64,000 nt of DNA from Escallonia rubra (taxonomy: Eukaryota > Streptophyta > Magnoliopsida > Escalloniales > Escalloniaceae): contig JAVXUO010002581.1 of NCBI GenBank assembly GCA_033065855.1, positions 620,001 through 684,000 on the forward strand, read 5' to 3'. The notes below the pieces were generated by a model that was given only the letters and a program-made list of their open reading frames with translations, ran no database searches and had not been told where the DNA came from. Both the position numbers and the translations under genes were made by a program. Position 1 is the stretch's first letter. Every line of letters starts with the position of its first letter. Positions 1 through 12,000 of this stretch are shown piece by piece.

Positions 1-331
1 TAATCTCTTCCATGACATTTTTGAGCTCTAGATAAGCATGAGCATCTTCTTGAGTCAAGCTTCCACTACTCAGAAGGATGGCATGGACTACAAATGCGTC
101 ACCCGCTTTTTCTGCCTCATAAGCTACGTCTACAAATTTTGCCACCAGATGTCTCATTCTCTCATGCTTTCCAATTTGTTGCATATCACTGAACAAGGTT
201 CTCAAGTTTCGTACCTCCTCATAAAGTGACTTTATTTGATCATTCTCAACAATAAAGGGCAGGGTAGCTGCTGATCCATGGTAATTGCAGTTAATTAGCT
301 TCTCCAAGAAAAAAAAAATCCACAGTAGCAT
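1..331 (-). pseudogene. R1-like NLR disease-resistance protein, N-terminal coiled-coil region (partial, runs off left edge)
   Basis: Reading right to left, an ATG at 331 directly preceded by an in-frame TAG opens a frame that stays open for 110 codons to the window edge. The product contains the motifs IVENDQIKSLYEEVRNLRTL, KHERMRHLVAKFVDVAYEAE and AYLELKNVMEEI. These match the pattern of the coiled-coil (Rx-N-like) region of R1-type late blight resistance homologues, namely DQ-x4-L-x2-E-x3-LR followed by VAYEAE. In that family this region is followed by an NB-ARC ATPase and leucine-rich repeats, which would lie off the left edge. In R1-type proteins it normally follows several hundred N-terminal residues. 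Here the DNA immediately upstream shows only short frames with stops (for example an LGKREEKVQFLANSVNYDHQ stretch around 440-500), so the N terminus looks decayed. I infer a pseudogene or fragment; the unseen left side could change that. Confidence 0.6.
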
Positions 332-711
332 CTATCACGGTTCCAGATTAAGGTTTTTGTCAAAGAAAATATGTCCAACGAATTCTTGGAAGCTCTCTAA
401 TGAATTCTTTGAACCCCTGATGGTGCAAATTTCCAAGAAGTGCCTGATGATCATAGTTGACGCTGTTAGCAAGGAATTGCACCTTCTCTTCCCTTTTTCC
501 CAGACGATGCAAAGGACTTGTTTAGTGGTTATTGTATTGAAGAATCATCATCATAAGCCCCACACAAGTATCAGCAAGGACTTGCATTATCGTAGTTGAC
601 CATCTAAACTAGGCTGCTCACTGTCTGTAGTTTACGCCAAAGGCTTGTTCGAAGGACAGATTATCAGTCGGATAAAGATCTTGAAAACTATGTATATGCA
701 ACCGCCAACAA

Positions 712-803
712 ATACAACACCAAAGGCGTAGGCCAAGAATGAAAACATTCATCATACAACACCAAAGGCGTAGAGGCGTAGGCCAAGAATGAAGACATTC
801 ATC
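712..803. repeat. Two-copy tandem repeat, units of 42 and 50 bp
   Basis: Two adjacent units begin ATACAACACCAAAGGCGTAG and end AAGAATGAAAACATTCATC or AAGAATGAAGACATTCATC (712-753 and 754-803). The second unit carries an extra 8-bp AGGCGTAG duplication. No function is visible. Confidence 0.8.
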
Positions 804-1674
804 AAAAGTTTGGCATCATCCGAGACCATATACACAAGAAAACAGAGCATTTATGTTCCAACTCTCTGCAAGATAGTTGTATTCATCTTCAATGCCACCC
901 CACATGACAAACTAAGCTTGATAATTCTTTTCTCTACCTAGTACCAATTTAGGCACGGAAAAAGAGGGATATAAAGTAGGTATAAAGATCGGTTGAAGCA
1001 CAGCAACCAAAGTATTGGCGGCCAATCTCTTCTAGAAAGGCTCAATCACTCCCACATATGGACAGAGATCAGCAAGGAGGCACATCATCTCATCCACGTT
1101 AACAAGTTTATTCTTACTTAGATTTGCCTTCAATCCCAATACCTCCACATGATAAAAAGAACGAAGACGAAAAATATCCCAGAAGATGTATAACGAATAT
1201 GTTCAGACACCATCAAAAGAATATGAACCGATGTTTTTATCACTTACAGCAGTTAAAGATGACAATACAATGTCCAACAAAAGTTTATGAAGACAGAAGA
1301 GGAGGCAAGAAAGTAAAGGAGTGCCTCCACGGCAACGATGCCAAAAATACAGGACAAACCTGATCTTGTCTATTTAAATGTAACTCTTTGAATCAGTCTT
1401 GTTGAATGCTATTGTACATTACAATAACCATGAGGCCTTGGAATGGTAAATGCAGAGCTCTCCTACAGTATCTGTATGTTTTCTGGTCCTTTATTTCACT
1501 AGACCATCTTTCATTCACTGCACGCAAGTAATGGATGTTTGTAAAACTACTTTGGATATAGCAAAAAAGTTTAAGCATCATTTCATGTTTCTATGTCATG
1601 CTTGCATGCAATTTTGGGCTAACCGTTAAGCATCATGACATGTGTCTATTTCATGCTTGCATGCATTCTTAAGG

Positions 1675-1703
1675 TGGGGGGAGGGAGGGAGGGAGGGGGG
1701 AGG

Positions 1704-1736
<33 letters not shown>
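1675..1736. repeat. GGGA/GA microsatellite
   Basis: A purine tract runs from (GGGA)n-like repeats into about 16 GA dinucleotides ending at 1736. It is a simple-sequence repeat downstream of the GDT1-like gene. Confidence 0.9.
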
Positions 1737-1738
<2 letters not shown>

Positions 1739-1998
1739 GGCTTAACTAGTGGGGATTGCAAGTTTAAGGGAAAGATAGATTAGTAACATGTGAAGTGCAA
1801 ATGGTCAAAACCTTCTCACGTAAGAGATGAAAGATCTCAAAATGGACTGCCAGAAATGATAAGGTTAGAAAAGATATGTCATGAATCCCTTCTCAAACAG
1901 TGCAGCAAGGGCAGAGATAGCAAGTACGAACTATCCAGTTGTATTAATCTCATAAAGGATAAGGGGTATACTAACCATACAGTATCAAGATACGGACA

Positions 1999-4900
1999 TC
2001 ATGACTCGACCGTTGATAGGAATGATTGGATTCCAAAAACAATGAATAGTACTCCACCGAAGAGTGCAACCTGCATCCGAACAACTTACTTGAACATACG
2101 TCCTGTAAATAAACTAACAAGAAAAAGAAGAGAAGGGGACAAAATATGGGAAATGATATTCAATCCCATTATGAGTATTTGCACTCCACGGGGACCCCGC
2201 TGAGATTTCTTAAGCCTTTTCGTCCTAGTGGAGTGCAATAGTTCACGATTGGACGGATAATGCTGGTCAACAAAGAGAGCAAGAGGGAGAGAGATAGACA
2301 GACAGAGAGAGGATATAACACACATTATTAAGAGAAAAAAGCAAAGACAGTCATTTACTATTCTCTCAGATATCTGAGTTGCCAAGCTCTTTCCTCCAAC
2401 AACGGCAGCAGTAGTGCACAAAGCTTGTCCTCTGACAAAGATGAACATCATCAAGCATTAAAAATCATGAAAATTAAATGAATGCTGCTCAAAAACCTGC
2501 AATAAGAGCAGTATCACTATCCACAACATTTTACATTCTCCTAAGATTGCAGAAATTATCAAGAGTAGGTCACAATATCAAAATTTCAAACTAAGCTGGG
2601 ACACATGGGAATGTCCAATGTCCAGATCTGACCAAAACTTGTTTTCTTGTTTCCTTTTCACAGAGAGATGTGCATAGTGTAAAAAATTCATGTTTAGGGG
2701 TTGATACGACCTGATAAATTGCTTAGGATATTCAGTCAACCATGGTGTATCATTTCTCAAAAGCTGCTCAGGTTGATGGGATTGGGAGCGAAAACGAGTC
2801 TAAGAAAGGGAATCAGGCTGAAGAAAATAATACCTCACGGCCCGCACCCCAATGGCAAGAATAAAGGAAAAAAGTGGAGGTAAAAACAGCCATCAATGTG
2901 CAAATAGCATAATCCTGTTAAATTAGAAGGCTTCCCGGTCTCCTCATTACTTTTTAGGCTTTCATCAGGACCAATAAGCAAGGGTTTGCTTTTCATTCAA
3001 AATAAATAGGGAATAATATAAAGAGGAATATTATCTGCGTAGAATTGAAATATAGAGAGAGGCAAAAAACGTAATATTTGTGGTGTACCTACCTACTGTA
3101 TGTAATGTTTCAAACTACTAGACTCTGAAAAAGGAAAGCAAAAATGAGTACTTCCAATTCTCAGCTTTTAGAATAGAAAAAATGTACAGTATGCTTTCAT
3201 CAGACTAAAAGATAAAATTAGTTTTGCTTACATTATTCCACCAAGAACAACGCCAAATGGATTCTCATCTGCAGCCAACCCAATAGTAGCAAGCTGAAAG
3301 GTCACTTATAGTTATTGCTAGACACACATAAAGCAACAGAAACGGCGATATGTAGTAATATGGATTCATTATCGATATATTACGTGCTTCTGATATTTAC
3401 CTGGCTCTTGTCACCCCATTCACCAAAGAAAGTAATCGAAAATGCCTGAGAATGGGGAGAATATATCAGTTTACGTACTTTGTTGTGTCTATCAGAATGC
3501 ACGTAGATAGGTTAAGTGAACTACAACCTTCAGAAAGATGGGCGAGAAGAGCTGAGTGAGAAATGGCCTTTTCTGCTTCTTCGAAATAACAGCCTGGAAA
3601 GATTAGTGCATCTGTCATGGTTAACGATACAAGCAACTGAAGAACTGCAAGACAGAAGTTGCTTAAATCTTGATTCTCTGGTACTTTTTTAGAATACTGA
3701 AACTTTGACTGGCTAAAAGTAACAGCTTTTATGTAGTAACAACAGACATACATACATCAAAATACAAAGGGGGAAAGAAGAAAAATAAGAGAACAAGATA
3801 GTGCCAAAGGTTGAGGTAAAGGCCGATATTTCTTGAAATACCTTGTTTTTGCCTTTCGCTCCAGTATTAGCTTTAAAGTCAGCATCCTAGTCGCATCATT
3901 AAAGGGATGTTAGTAAGATCGTTTTCAATATATGGTACAGTGCGAAAGATAGAGAGGCAAACCAATTTTGCTTCGACTTCAGCCAGCTCTTCAGACTCCC
4001 TATTAGGACAAACTGAATCAAATATCATTGAAGAAAAAACCAAATTCTACTATGGAGATTAGTGTACATGCAAATGATGGGAAAGCGGGAATAAAGACAG
4101 GAATTACCCTTCATTAAATGCATCCCACAAAGACCATATACCAAAACCCAAAAACAATATGGTTGTTATGTGATGAGTCCACTTGCGTGAGATCTGCATT
4201 GTTTACAACCACAGAAAATTTATGAACAGGTTACTAGAGAACACCAACAAAAAGTAGGTGAAATAATGGGATGATAGTCCCATGTAAATAATTCCAGGAA
4301 TTTATAGGGCCTAGGTCCATGTTGTCCTTAACTACCTATTAACACCGTACGAATAAGCTTGACTTCTGAAGAATTCAAATCCACACGATAATATGACCGA
4401 TGGAGTTAACAATATGAAGCATAGAAGAAACACCTTTTCATATACTTATTAATTCTCCTACTAAGTTAACCGATATATGACCGTACTAAGAAGTTCATGG
4501 AAGTAGACACAGAATCATTGCACATCCACGACGGATCAGGACCAGAGCTAGAGCGGCAAATTTGAAAAAGTCAAAGTTGAGAGTTGCACTTTTGAGTCCT
4601 GGTAACCTCTATGTTGGGCACTTTTTAGTTATAGAAGCAGCCATCATGATCTCATGCGGTGCTGTGCCACTGTATAACGCCACATGGGCATGTGTTATTG
4701 GCTTGAGAGTCAATCTCACAGCAATCCGCATGTTTACTTAAAGACCCACAAATTTGACCATTCGAATTTGCAAATTTTTCATGAATTTTCTCCGAAAATG
4801 TGGTCTTGCGAGTTAGAGCACAGAGTGTATCCCTTCGTGCTAATGGTGACCTGGCTACAATGACATCAAACTTACTGCTGAGAGGTGTTGTCGTCACAAC

Positions 4901-7900
4901 AGAAAAAATTTCTTTTCCCAGTCGGCAATTTGGGACTTTAACGTAAACACTAACGGAGTTGCATCTAGCTAGTGCAAAAAAACCTAGGGCTTAAAGCAGA
5001 GATTAGCAATGCGAACGCCACCGCCATTGCAGCCACAGGGTGCCAGCACAAAGGAATGAGAATCATTACACTGTTGAATTCTTCATCACCTGCCATAAGG
5101 GCATTAGACCCAGCAGGGAATGGAATGGTCAGTCTTCCATCAAGTCTAGAGTTCCATTGGCTTTTGATTGTAGATCACTAAGCTTTCAGAAACAAAAGGA
5201 TTTGAATTCAGACAGTACAATATGCCGGTCATCTTAGTTCCAACAAAGTAGATTAGTTGTTACAAAACGTATAGTACATTACATTAAACATATCAATTGT
5301 CTGGTAAAAGTAAATTATATAGACAAGTTACAAAACCAAAAATGTAAAACCATTCTTACCAGATTTGGAGCAGCCCAGCCAAGAAGGGCAGATAGGATGC
5401 ACATGACCTATTAAACAGCAAAAATACATGTGATTTAGGGACACCAAAGGTCAACAACCGAGTAAAAATATATGAAGTGCCAAGGGACTAAAAGCCTTAC
5501 GGTCAAAGCTACCATGCAGCCGGCAAAGACGAGTTTCCTGGGATGGCGCATTGCTAAGATCTAAACAAGCATCACTTATGTCAGATAAACACATGTAATG
5601 CTATTTTTGCCTGTTTTTAGTACAAAGGAACAATAGTCTGTGTCATGATAGAACATTAAGAAAGGGAATTCACGTTTCGACCCACAGCATTAGATTTGAA
5701 CATTAGCTTTTAGTAGAATGATGTACTCGAGCACTTTGTCCTTCCTCAATAACCTTAACTCTATCACGAAATGCAAAAGCTAAATGGGACCGAAGTTGCA
5801 CTTCAGTATGCCCACAGAAGAGCCAGAGTAGATCCTTGAAGATTTTAATTACTTCGTATTTAGAAGTTAAAAGCATGCCAGACCAGCGCGGGGAAAGGAT
5901 TCAAACAAAGCAAACCAACTCTCATCTAATACATCTAATAAGACTCGATCAGTCATGTTGGGAACATGTAGGCATGTCTGATAACTTAAAGGTTACAATA
6001 AAGGGTTTGCTACATGCCAGGGAAGTGTCAATACTTCCTAGCATATGAGATACGACCCATAGCCACAATGGGTAAGGCCTGTTTGGAATTGAATTTGAGA
6101 TGGTAAAACTTGATTTAATATGAATTTTAATCAGGTTAACAGGTGTTTGTCAAACATAAAACTGATTAATCAGCTTTCAGAAGCTAAAGAACTGATTAAA
6201 TCATAACCCAAGAAAACAAGGATAATGGATTAATCACTTTCCCATAATCAGTTCTGATCACGTAAAGTACCAGACTATCCCTATTCATTTCAAGGAATAT
6301 TGGCACATTTTATTTAAGCACTAAAGTTTTGGTCATTTTGCCACATTGAAACTGCTTTCGGTATTTTTATTATTTTTTAATCCAAACACAATCCGTAGCT
6401 TAAAAGTAATTTTGTTAAAAGTAGCTTAGAAATGATTTTGAAAGGGGTTAATTGCATAAAGTACCCTTGTGATTTGGGATAATTGGAAAAAGGCCCCCTA
6501 CAATTACAACAATTGCAAAGAGACACCTGAGGTGCCAATGTTGTCGCAATAGTTAAAGAAATCGTCTAAATTGACGGAGCATGATCACTCTCTTAAGAAG
6601 TGCGTTTGGTAGATTTTAATACATTAAAAAGACTAAAATACCCTCCCTTTCTTGTTTCTCTCCCACTCAGCACCCAATTTCTTCTTCAATCCAACCAAAC
6701 CCTAACCCTAGCCGCTACCTTCACCAACAAAACCCCTAGCAGCCACCCTCAACCAAAACCCAAGTCGCAATTTCTGCCACCACATAGCCCCATCCACCAC
6801 TGCCATCCCCAATTTCTGCCACCACTCAGCCTTGATCACCAACCATGATCCTACGCCGCCGCGCTAGCCCTTCATCAACATGCTGCCAAGTGCGCCTCCG
6901 CCACCCACCGCAAGCTCTGTATCGCTAGATCCGTCATCAACCAAACCACTTGCACCACCGTCAACCCCGCCATCAGCCCCAACCACCTGCGCCGCACCCA
7001 ATCGCAACCCTAATCACACGAACTCAGATCTAGGGTTTCAATCGCACATTTGGTAAATCAACCACATCTAAACCTAAACACATAGGTTTTATTCCACAAA
7101 CAGATCCAGTAACATTAAAACTCAACAAGAATGGAGAAGAGGGCGTTGCAGCAGAGGGATTGGTTTGGCGACGAAAGGGAAGGCGATGGGTTTGACAGGG
7201 CTGTGGCAGCGACAAGAGCAGGGGGATTGGGCCTATGGCGGCGACGAGCATGGCTGGATGGTGGTGCTAGGGGCTGGATGGTTGTGATGAGAGAGAGGGC
7301 TTGGGCTTGTGACAACGAAGGGTGGGGCTTGAGTGGTAGCGGGTGTGGGTAGAATGGTGGTGCCACCCCTCTGGTCAAGACTTCTTTTTGCACACAAACA
7401 AAATAGGGCTTATATACAGGAGTATTTTGGACAATTTATTTAAATCGTTACAGAAACCATGCAACACTTTTACAATCACAAGTGCTCCTTTGTAATTTTG
7501 TAATTACAGGGGCCTCCTCTTTGCAATTACCCCAAATCACAAGGGTATTTTATGCAATTAACCATTTTGACAGTCGATGAACATTTAATCTGAAATTTGC
7601 TTTCCGTAAGCAATCCCAAATAGGCTCTTGATAGATGAAATGCTCATCTCGTTCATTCTTTTTTTTTTTTCTTTTCGGAATACATCCTCTCTTTCTTCCG
7701 TTCCCCCTTTTTAAGGCATAGGAATGTAAACATAATAAACCAGCATTTCCATCTGCGACAAAATGGATAGGTGAATGCCTGAATCTCCTCAAACCATATG
7801 ACAATTCAAGACTCTCGATAGAGATAGAAATCATAAACACTGCTCAGACCACAATCTTCAAAATATGCTTCTAGCACTATATTGGTCATTTTAAATAACA

Positions 7901-9243
7901 AAGTAGCTGAAGAAAAGAAACATTGCATGCAAGATGAGAAGAGGAGCCCGCCCATTAAGGGGCCTGTTTTGACAGATTGAGAGGATAAAAGAGGAACCGA
8001 GGGGAAAACTGAGAAGAAAATCCACATAAGAGAGAGAAGCATAAACTTTTCAATAGGAAAAACAGGGATTTATGGACTCAAGAAGGGTGGAGAATACAGT
8101 ATGTGTAGATGAAAGGGATTTATGGTAGCATATAATGGAGATTATTCGCTGCCAAGTCGAAATGAGAATCTGTAATGGGTGAAAAGGATGGAATCTGCAA
8201 CACCTTTGCTCTGACAAAGAAACTAGCACGATGGATTGAACTCCACCACCGGCTTTTTACAGATCATATTTTATTAGCTTTCGCTGTGCATGAGAGGGAG
8301 TGTGTAGCAGAAGAAACCCCAAGGATCTACAATATTGATTCTACTGGCTGCACTTGTATAGGCCTTCTCTTCAACTCAAACTATTATCTAGGTTTAGTAC
8401 ATCGTGAGTGCGTCGAGTTAACTTAAAGCCCCAGGGAAGTTCACGAAGCAAATGTTAATAGCACTCTTTAGATGTTTTTCTGGCCCTTGTGATAAGAATG
8501 CATAACAAATTTATGGTCCTCCGAAATCTCTTTGAAAAATGGACATAGTCGTCACCCCCATATAGTTCTGCTAGTAAAATTCAGCTCCAAACTCTTAGAA
8601 GAAATAAAAACAAAAGATTTATCACCATATACTCTTCATCATTTTTTCATCAAAATCCTATTTACTTATAACTAATCTCCGCCGCTGTACAGCGCTTAAA
8701 TTCTTGCATGTTGTTCATGATCAAGCAAATTTAGCAGGTTGTAGAAAGGGAATTGACAGCTCAAAACTAGCTCAAGCATAACCAAATGCCAACATCTATT
8801 CCCACACCAACTACATTTATTCAGCCTCGTTTTATTCACACTTCGTTTATCGCTAAAAAGTGCCTTACTGACGAAGCACTTTCGGATTAGGTGGGGACGA
8901 CCATATAAGGATGCGGAAACAGACATACGTAGTCAAATCGATGACGCACCCACCTTAGTAAATGAAAATCACATCGGTGAGCTCCTACTGAACATATCAA
9001 CCGCATTCAATCAAATTCAACACCAAATTTTTCTCACAAATTCAAGAAAGTAAGAAAGGATGACCGACTCACCGCGGCCGCGAAAAACGTCTTGTCACCG
9101 ATCTCGGAGAGCACGGTCATAGCAAGCGACTTCGTCAATCCCTAATTACTCGCCAGAAAAACCGTCAGTAATCAATATATTATCGAAATTAACATGATTT
9201 GTAGGCAAATAATTGAACTTACCTGTACAATAGAGGAGCTCAT
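1999..9243 (-). CDS. GDT1-like protein (UPF0016 family divalent cation transporter), 12 exons
   Basis: The gene was assembled by hand from GT-AG exons on the minus strand: 9223-9243, 9073-9141, 5501-5560, 5360-5407, 4108-4193, 3963-3999, 3842-3886, 3528-3593, 3401-3445, 3232-3293, 2359-2431 and 1999-2070. Phases join without a break into a 227-residue protein ending FLSTVES-stop, close to the length of the short plant GDT1-like proteins 4 and 5. It carries both UPF0016 signature motifs of the E-x-G-D-K-[TS] type: SEIGDKT in exon 2 (residues 19-25) and GEWGDKS in exon 9 (residues 152-158). These acidic motifs form the ion path. A third conserved stretch, ATIGLAADENPFGVVLGG, spans exon 10. The two halves are separated by a charged loop (EELAEVEAKLDADFK). 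Family members move Mn2+, Ca2+ or H+ across Golgi or other endomembranes. Start choice: MSSSIVQG matches the usual short first exon, which is followed by a GTAAGT donor. Nothing suggests inactivation; intron 2 carries a MULE-type insertion. Confidence 0.93.
6444..7563. mobile_element. Non-autonomous MULE-type element in intron 2 of the GDT1-like gene
   Basis: The ends are inverted repeats of roughly 80-100 bp: GGGGTTAATTGCATAAAGTA on the left, and on the right the reverse complement of GGTTAATTGCATAAAATACC. Directly outside lie ATTTTGAAA (6435-6443) and ATTTTGACA (7564-7572), a 9-bp target duplication with one mismatch, as expected for Mutator-like elements. The 1.1-kb interior has no transposase. 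It is C- and T-rich on the left and GA/GGTGGC-rich on the right, with only low-complexity frames. The donor and acceptor of the host intron lie outside the element. Confidence 0.8.
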
Positions 9244-9430
9244 GTTTGTTAGAAACAGTGTTAGGGGTATAGGTGAGGCGGAGAGTGAGTCAGGCCGCTT
9301 CTGAGCTGTGACTCGGCTGATCAGCTGAGTGACGGCCGAATCTGATTCTAAGGTGGTGACGAGATAGTTTACACGGAAAACTAGCGGAGAGAGGAGGTCT
9401 GTGCGTGTGTGTGTATTGTTTATAGTGTGT
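9244..9430 (-). promoter_or_regulatory. Probable core promoter and 5' UTR of the GDT1-like gene
   Basis: On the minus strand a CTATAAAC motif at 9418-9425 is TATA-like and lies about 175 bp upstream of the ATG at 9243. A CA-rich stretch (ACACACACGCACAGACC) and a CCTCTCTCCG pyrimidine patch follow it, as is common in plant leaders. The placement is inferred from motif and spacing only. Confidence 0.4.
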
Positions 9431-9954
9431 GTTTGGTATGGGTGCGTGAGATTCTACTCCTTCATTAGCGGACTGATGCAATTAAAATAGCCAAGTGGCG
9501 TTTGAGGGTCGCTTTTTAATCATTTCCGTTCATACTTTGTCGCTAAAGACTTTAGAAATGTCGTTATATTGGTTATTCCTTCAAACTTTTTACAAAAAAA
9601 CTATGCAAAAATTTTACATGTAGGTTATGAATTGAATTGGAAAATTGAAGATAGCAAGTGAAGCGCAGCTCCGTTGGGTTACCATTTTTTTTTTCCATTT
9701 TTAACTTTATGTGTTTGAGTTTTTGAATTTTCAAATTTAGACATTGTTCATCAGCATTATTATTAGAAATCACTCCACTCGTTTCGGACTTATAAACATG
9801 TGAAATATGGTACTCAAACAATGGACACGAGATTTATATTTTTTAATGGTGTATGAAATTATATTTTATTATTTTTATAATTCTGGTTATGGTATCTAGA
9901 GAAGGTAATTCCTGTTTTTTCATCTCTAAAAAGGCATCTTCCTCGTACGTTAAA

Positions 9955-10363
9955 TATATACTACTTATTAAGGAAAAATATGGTTTGGTGTAACATCTTT
10001 TTGGTGTTACATAACTACCAACCTAGAATTGTGACAAGTGACAATCCAAGAAATTTTTTAAAAAATGACCATAATAAAAATCTTAATTGGTAAATAACTA
10101 CATATAAAAACATATTTAGTTTTCACAAATTAAAACTCATCAAAAAATATAGTTAAAATAAAATTTAAAGTACAAATTTGATATGATAATAATATTTTGC
10201 TAACTTATTTCTAGATAATATGGCTAACTTATTTTTCTGTAATTTAAGATTTATTTTACTGAATATGACAATAGACACGTATACATGATGCTTGATTTTT
10301 TTAACTAAATTTATACAATTAATTTCATATCCGCACACGCATCGCGTGTATCACGGTGACTCG
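9955..10363 (+). mobile_element. Possible small Helitron-like element (3' hairpin visible)
   Basis: A perfect 6-bp hairpin, ACACGC-atc-GCGTGT (10335-10349), is followed by ATCACGGTGACTCG and then a T. The layout is that of a Helitron 3' end (hairpin about 10 nt before a CTRR terminus), but the terminus reads CTCG rather than CTAG. The AT-rich body begins near a TATACTACTTATTAAGG stretch. The left end is a guess, and no coding capacity is seen. Confidence 0.35.
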
Positions 10364-10394
10364 TATATATAAAGGGTGGAGTTAAGGTGGCTAT

Positions 10395-11381
10395 ATTAGA
10401 GGTGTCAAAGGGTCGGCCCAAAGGGCCAGAAAATGGGCCAGGCCATTTAGGGCTTCGGGCCTTGGAAACATGGGCGGGCTTGGGCAGGGCCCAAATCTAG
10501 GAAATTGAGGCCCTGTCTAGGCCCTAACTTTAGGGCCGGCCCGGGCCCTTTTTTTTATTTCTTTTTTTGTGTTGTGAAAATATTAATTTACGAAATAAAT
10601 ACAATTGATAGGCCCTAAAACCATTCAATATCTCTCTCGTGACTAATGAAGTGCCTTAGAGCTTTACTTTTACTCTATTTGCGAATATTGATTTGCAACA
10701 AAGAGTAATTTTGTTCGCAAAAAGATAATCTTTTCACAGGAAAAAATAGTAACTTTTAGTCATGAAGTTTTTTATTTTCTAAACTCAACAATAAATACCT
10801 ACAAAACTTTTTCCAATGATATCTCTAAAAACTTTCACTCAAATATACCTCTAGCTTTGCATTTTCATAGTATTAAGTATCTTATTAGGAGCATGCATCA
10901 TTAGACCACTTTTACCATGAACTTTTCCGTGCTTTCTAGAGTTATGTTCCCCATTTTCATTGCCTAAATTGTGTTGTTTCTAGTTCCTAGACAAACAAAC
11001 ATATATTTTCTCTTCATAATTTCATGAAACTAATACAGAGGAGCCTTGCAAGTAAAAGTAGATAAAGAAGTAGGAACCATCATCATGAGCTGAAAAGAAA
11101 TGTGCATGTCCAAAAAGTTAAATGAAAAAAGAAAAATATGAGGTAGAGAGAGAATGAAGCGCGAGAAAGAAGGGGAAAAAAATGTAAGTAACTCAAAATG
11201 GTTTAGGGCCAGATTTAGGGCCAAAGGGCCGGGCTGGGGCAAATTTGGAAAATATTAGGCCTGGCCCAAGACCCTACGGGTTAGGGCCAGCACTATTCAT
11301 CTTTAGGGCCTGGCCAGCTCGGGCCTATTTAGGGCTGGGTCAGGCCGGCCCGTGGGCGGCCCGGCCCTTTTGACATCTCTA
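10395..11381. mobile_element. Non-autonomous hAT-type element with GGCCC-rich ends
   Basis: The termini are inverted: TAGAGGTGTCAAAGGGTCGG on the left, and TAGAGATGTCAAAAGGGCCG when the right end is read on the minus strand. About 150 bp at each end is made of GGGCC/GGCCC motifs, a familiar layout for plant hAT relatives. The flanks show GTGGCTAT (10387-10394) and GTGGCTAA (11382-11389), a near-perfect 8-bp target duplication, though two extra bases separate the left copy from the TAGAGG start. No transposase is present. Confidence 0.65.
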
Positions 11382-11389
11382 GTGGCTAA

Positions 11390-12000
11390 CATGGAGGGCA
11401 ACATCAATATTCTTTGAACTATTGGTTAGGCTTTTGGGTTTTGGACTTTGCAGCATTCTAATTGGCCCCGAAGCCTCTTTCTTCAACGCTTGGGACAATC
11501 TGGACAGGCAAATAGTGAGTGATCACCTCTACGCGCCACTTTGAGCGCGTTTTGAGTATTTAATTAGACCTATAGATGCTTTACCCAACAATAAAACGGG
11601 AAATTGCATTTACGCTCTTTAACCTATATTTTTATTAGCATTTTTGTCGACACATATTTAGAATTTTAGTGACCAAGAAAGAGCACAAACAACACCGCCA
11701 TTTTGATACACGATTGTGTGAGGTACATAACGAGGAAAACTTCGTCTTTAATCTTTTCAACGACATATAATGAATTTGAGCTCCTGTCACGTTGTTCTTC
11801 TTAAATTTTCTGTTACACTGGTTCAGAAAAGAATGATTAGCAATAATAATATGTGTTGTCAATAACGCAAAATTGATATGAGTTGTACAAGTGTATTAAA
11901 GACATAATAAGTCGTTTTTTACATTTTAGAGTCGTGCCTATTATATAAACAGGCAATAAAGTATCCCTTGGTCGTTACTGTTTCAAGTGCAAAACATATT
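11390..12000. other. Intergenic, no gene recognised
   Basis: This is AT-rich sequence with no supportable coding exon, RNA gene or terminal repeats. It separates the hAT element from the GC-rich repeat tract. Confidence 0.5.

Larger units (their letters stand above)
332..1998. other. Intergenic stretch without a recognisable gene
   Basis: Between the NLR fragment and the 3' end of the GDT1-like gene I see no supported coding exon. It contains broken frames that may be the decayed upstream part of the NLR (about 400-600), a short tandem repeat (712-803) and a G/A-rich microsatellite (about 1675-1736). The GDT1-like 3' UTR must occupy the right end, but I cannot place its polyadenylation site. 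Confidence 0.5.

Noticed and set aside
6072-6399. Possible MITE starting GGCCTGTTTGGAATTG and ending near AATCCAAACACAATCCGTAGC
   Set aside because: Terminal similarity is weak and the flanking trinucleotides (TAA and TTA) do not match as a direct duplication.
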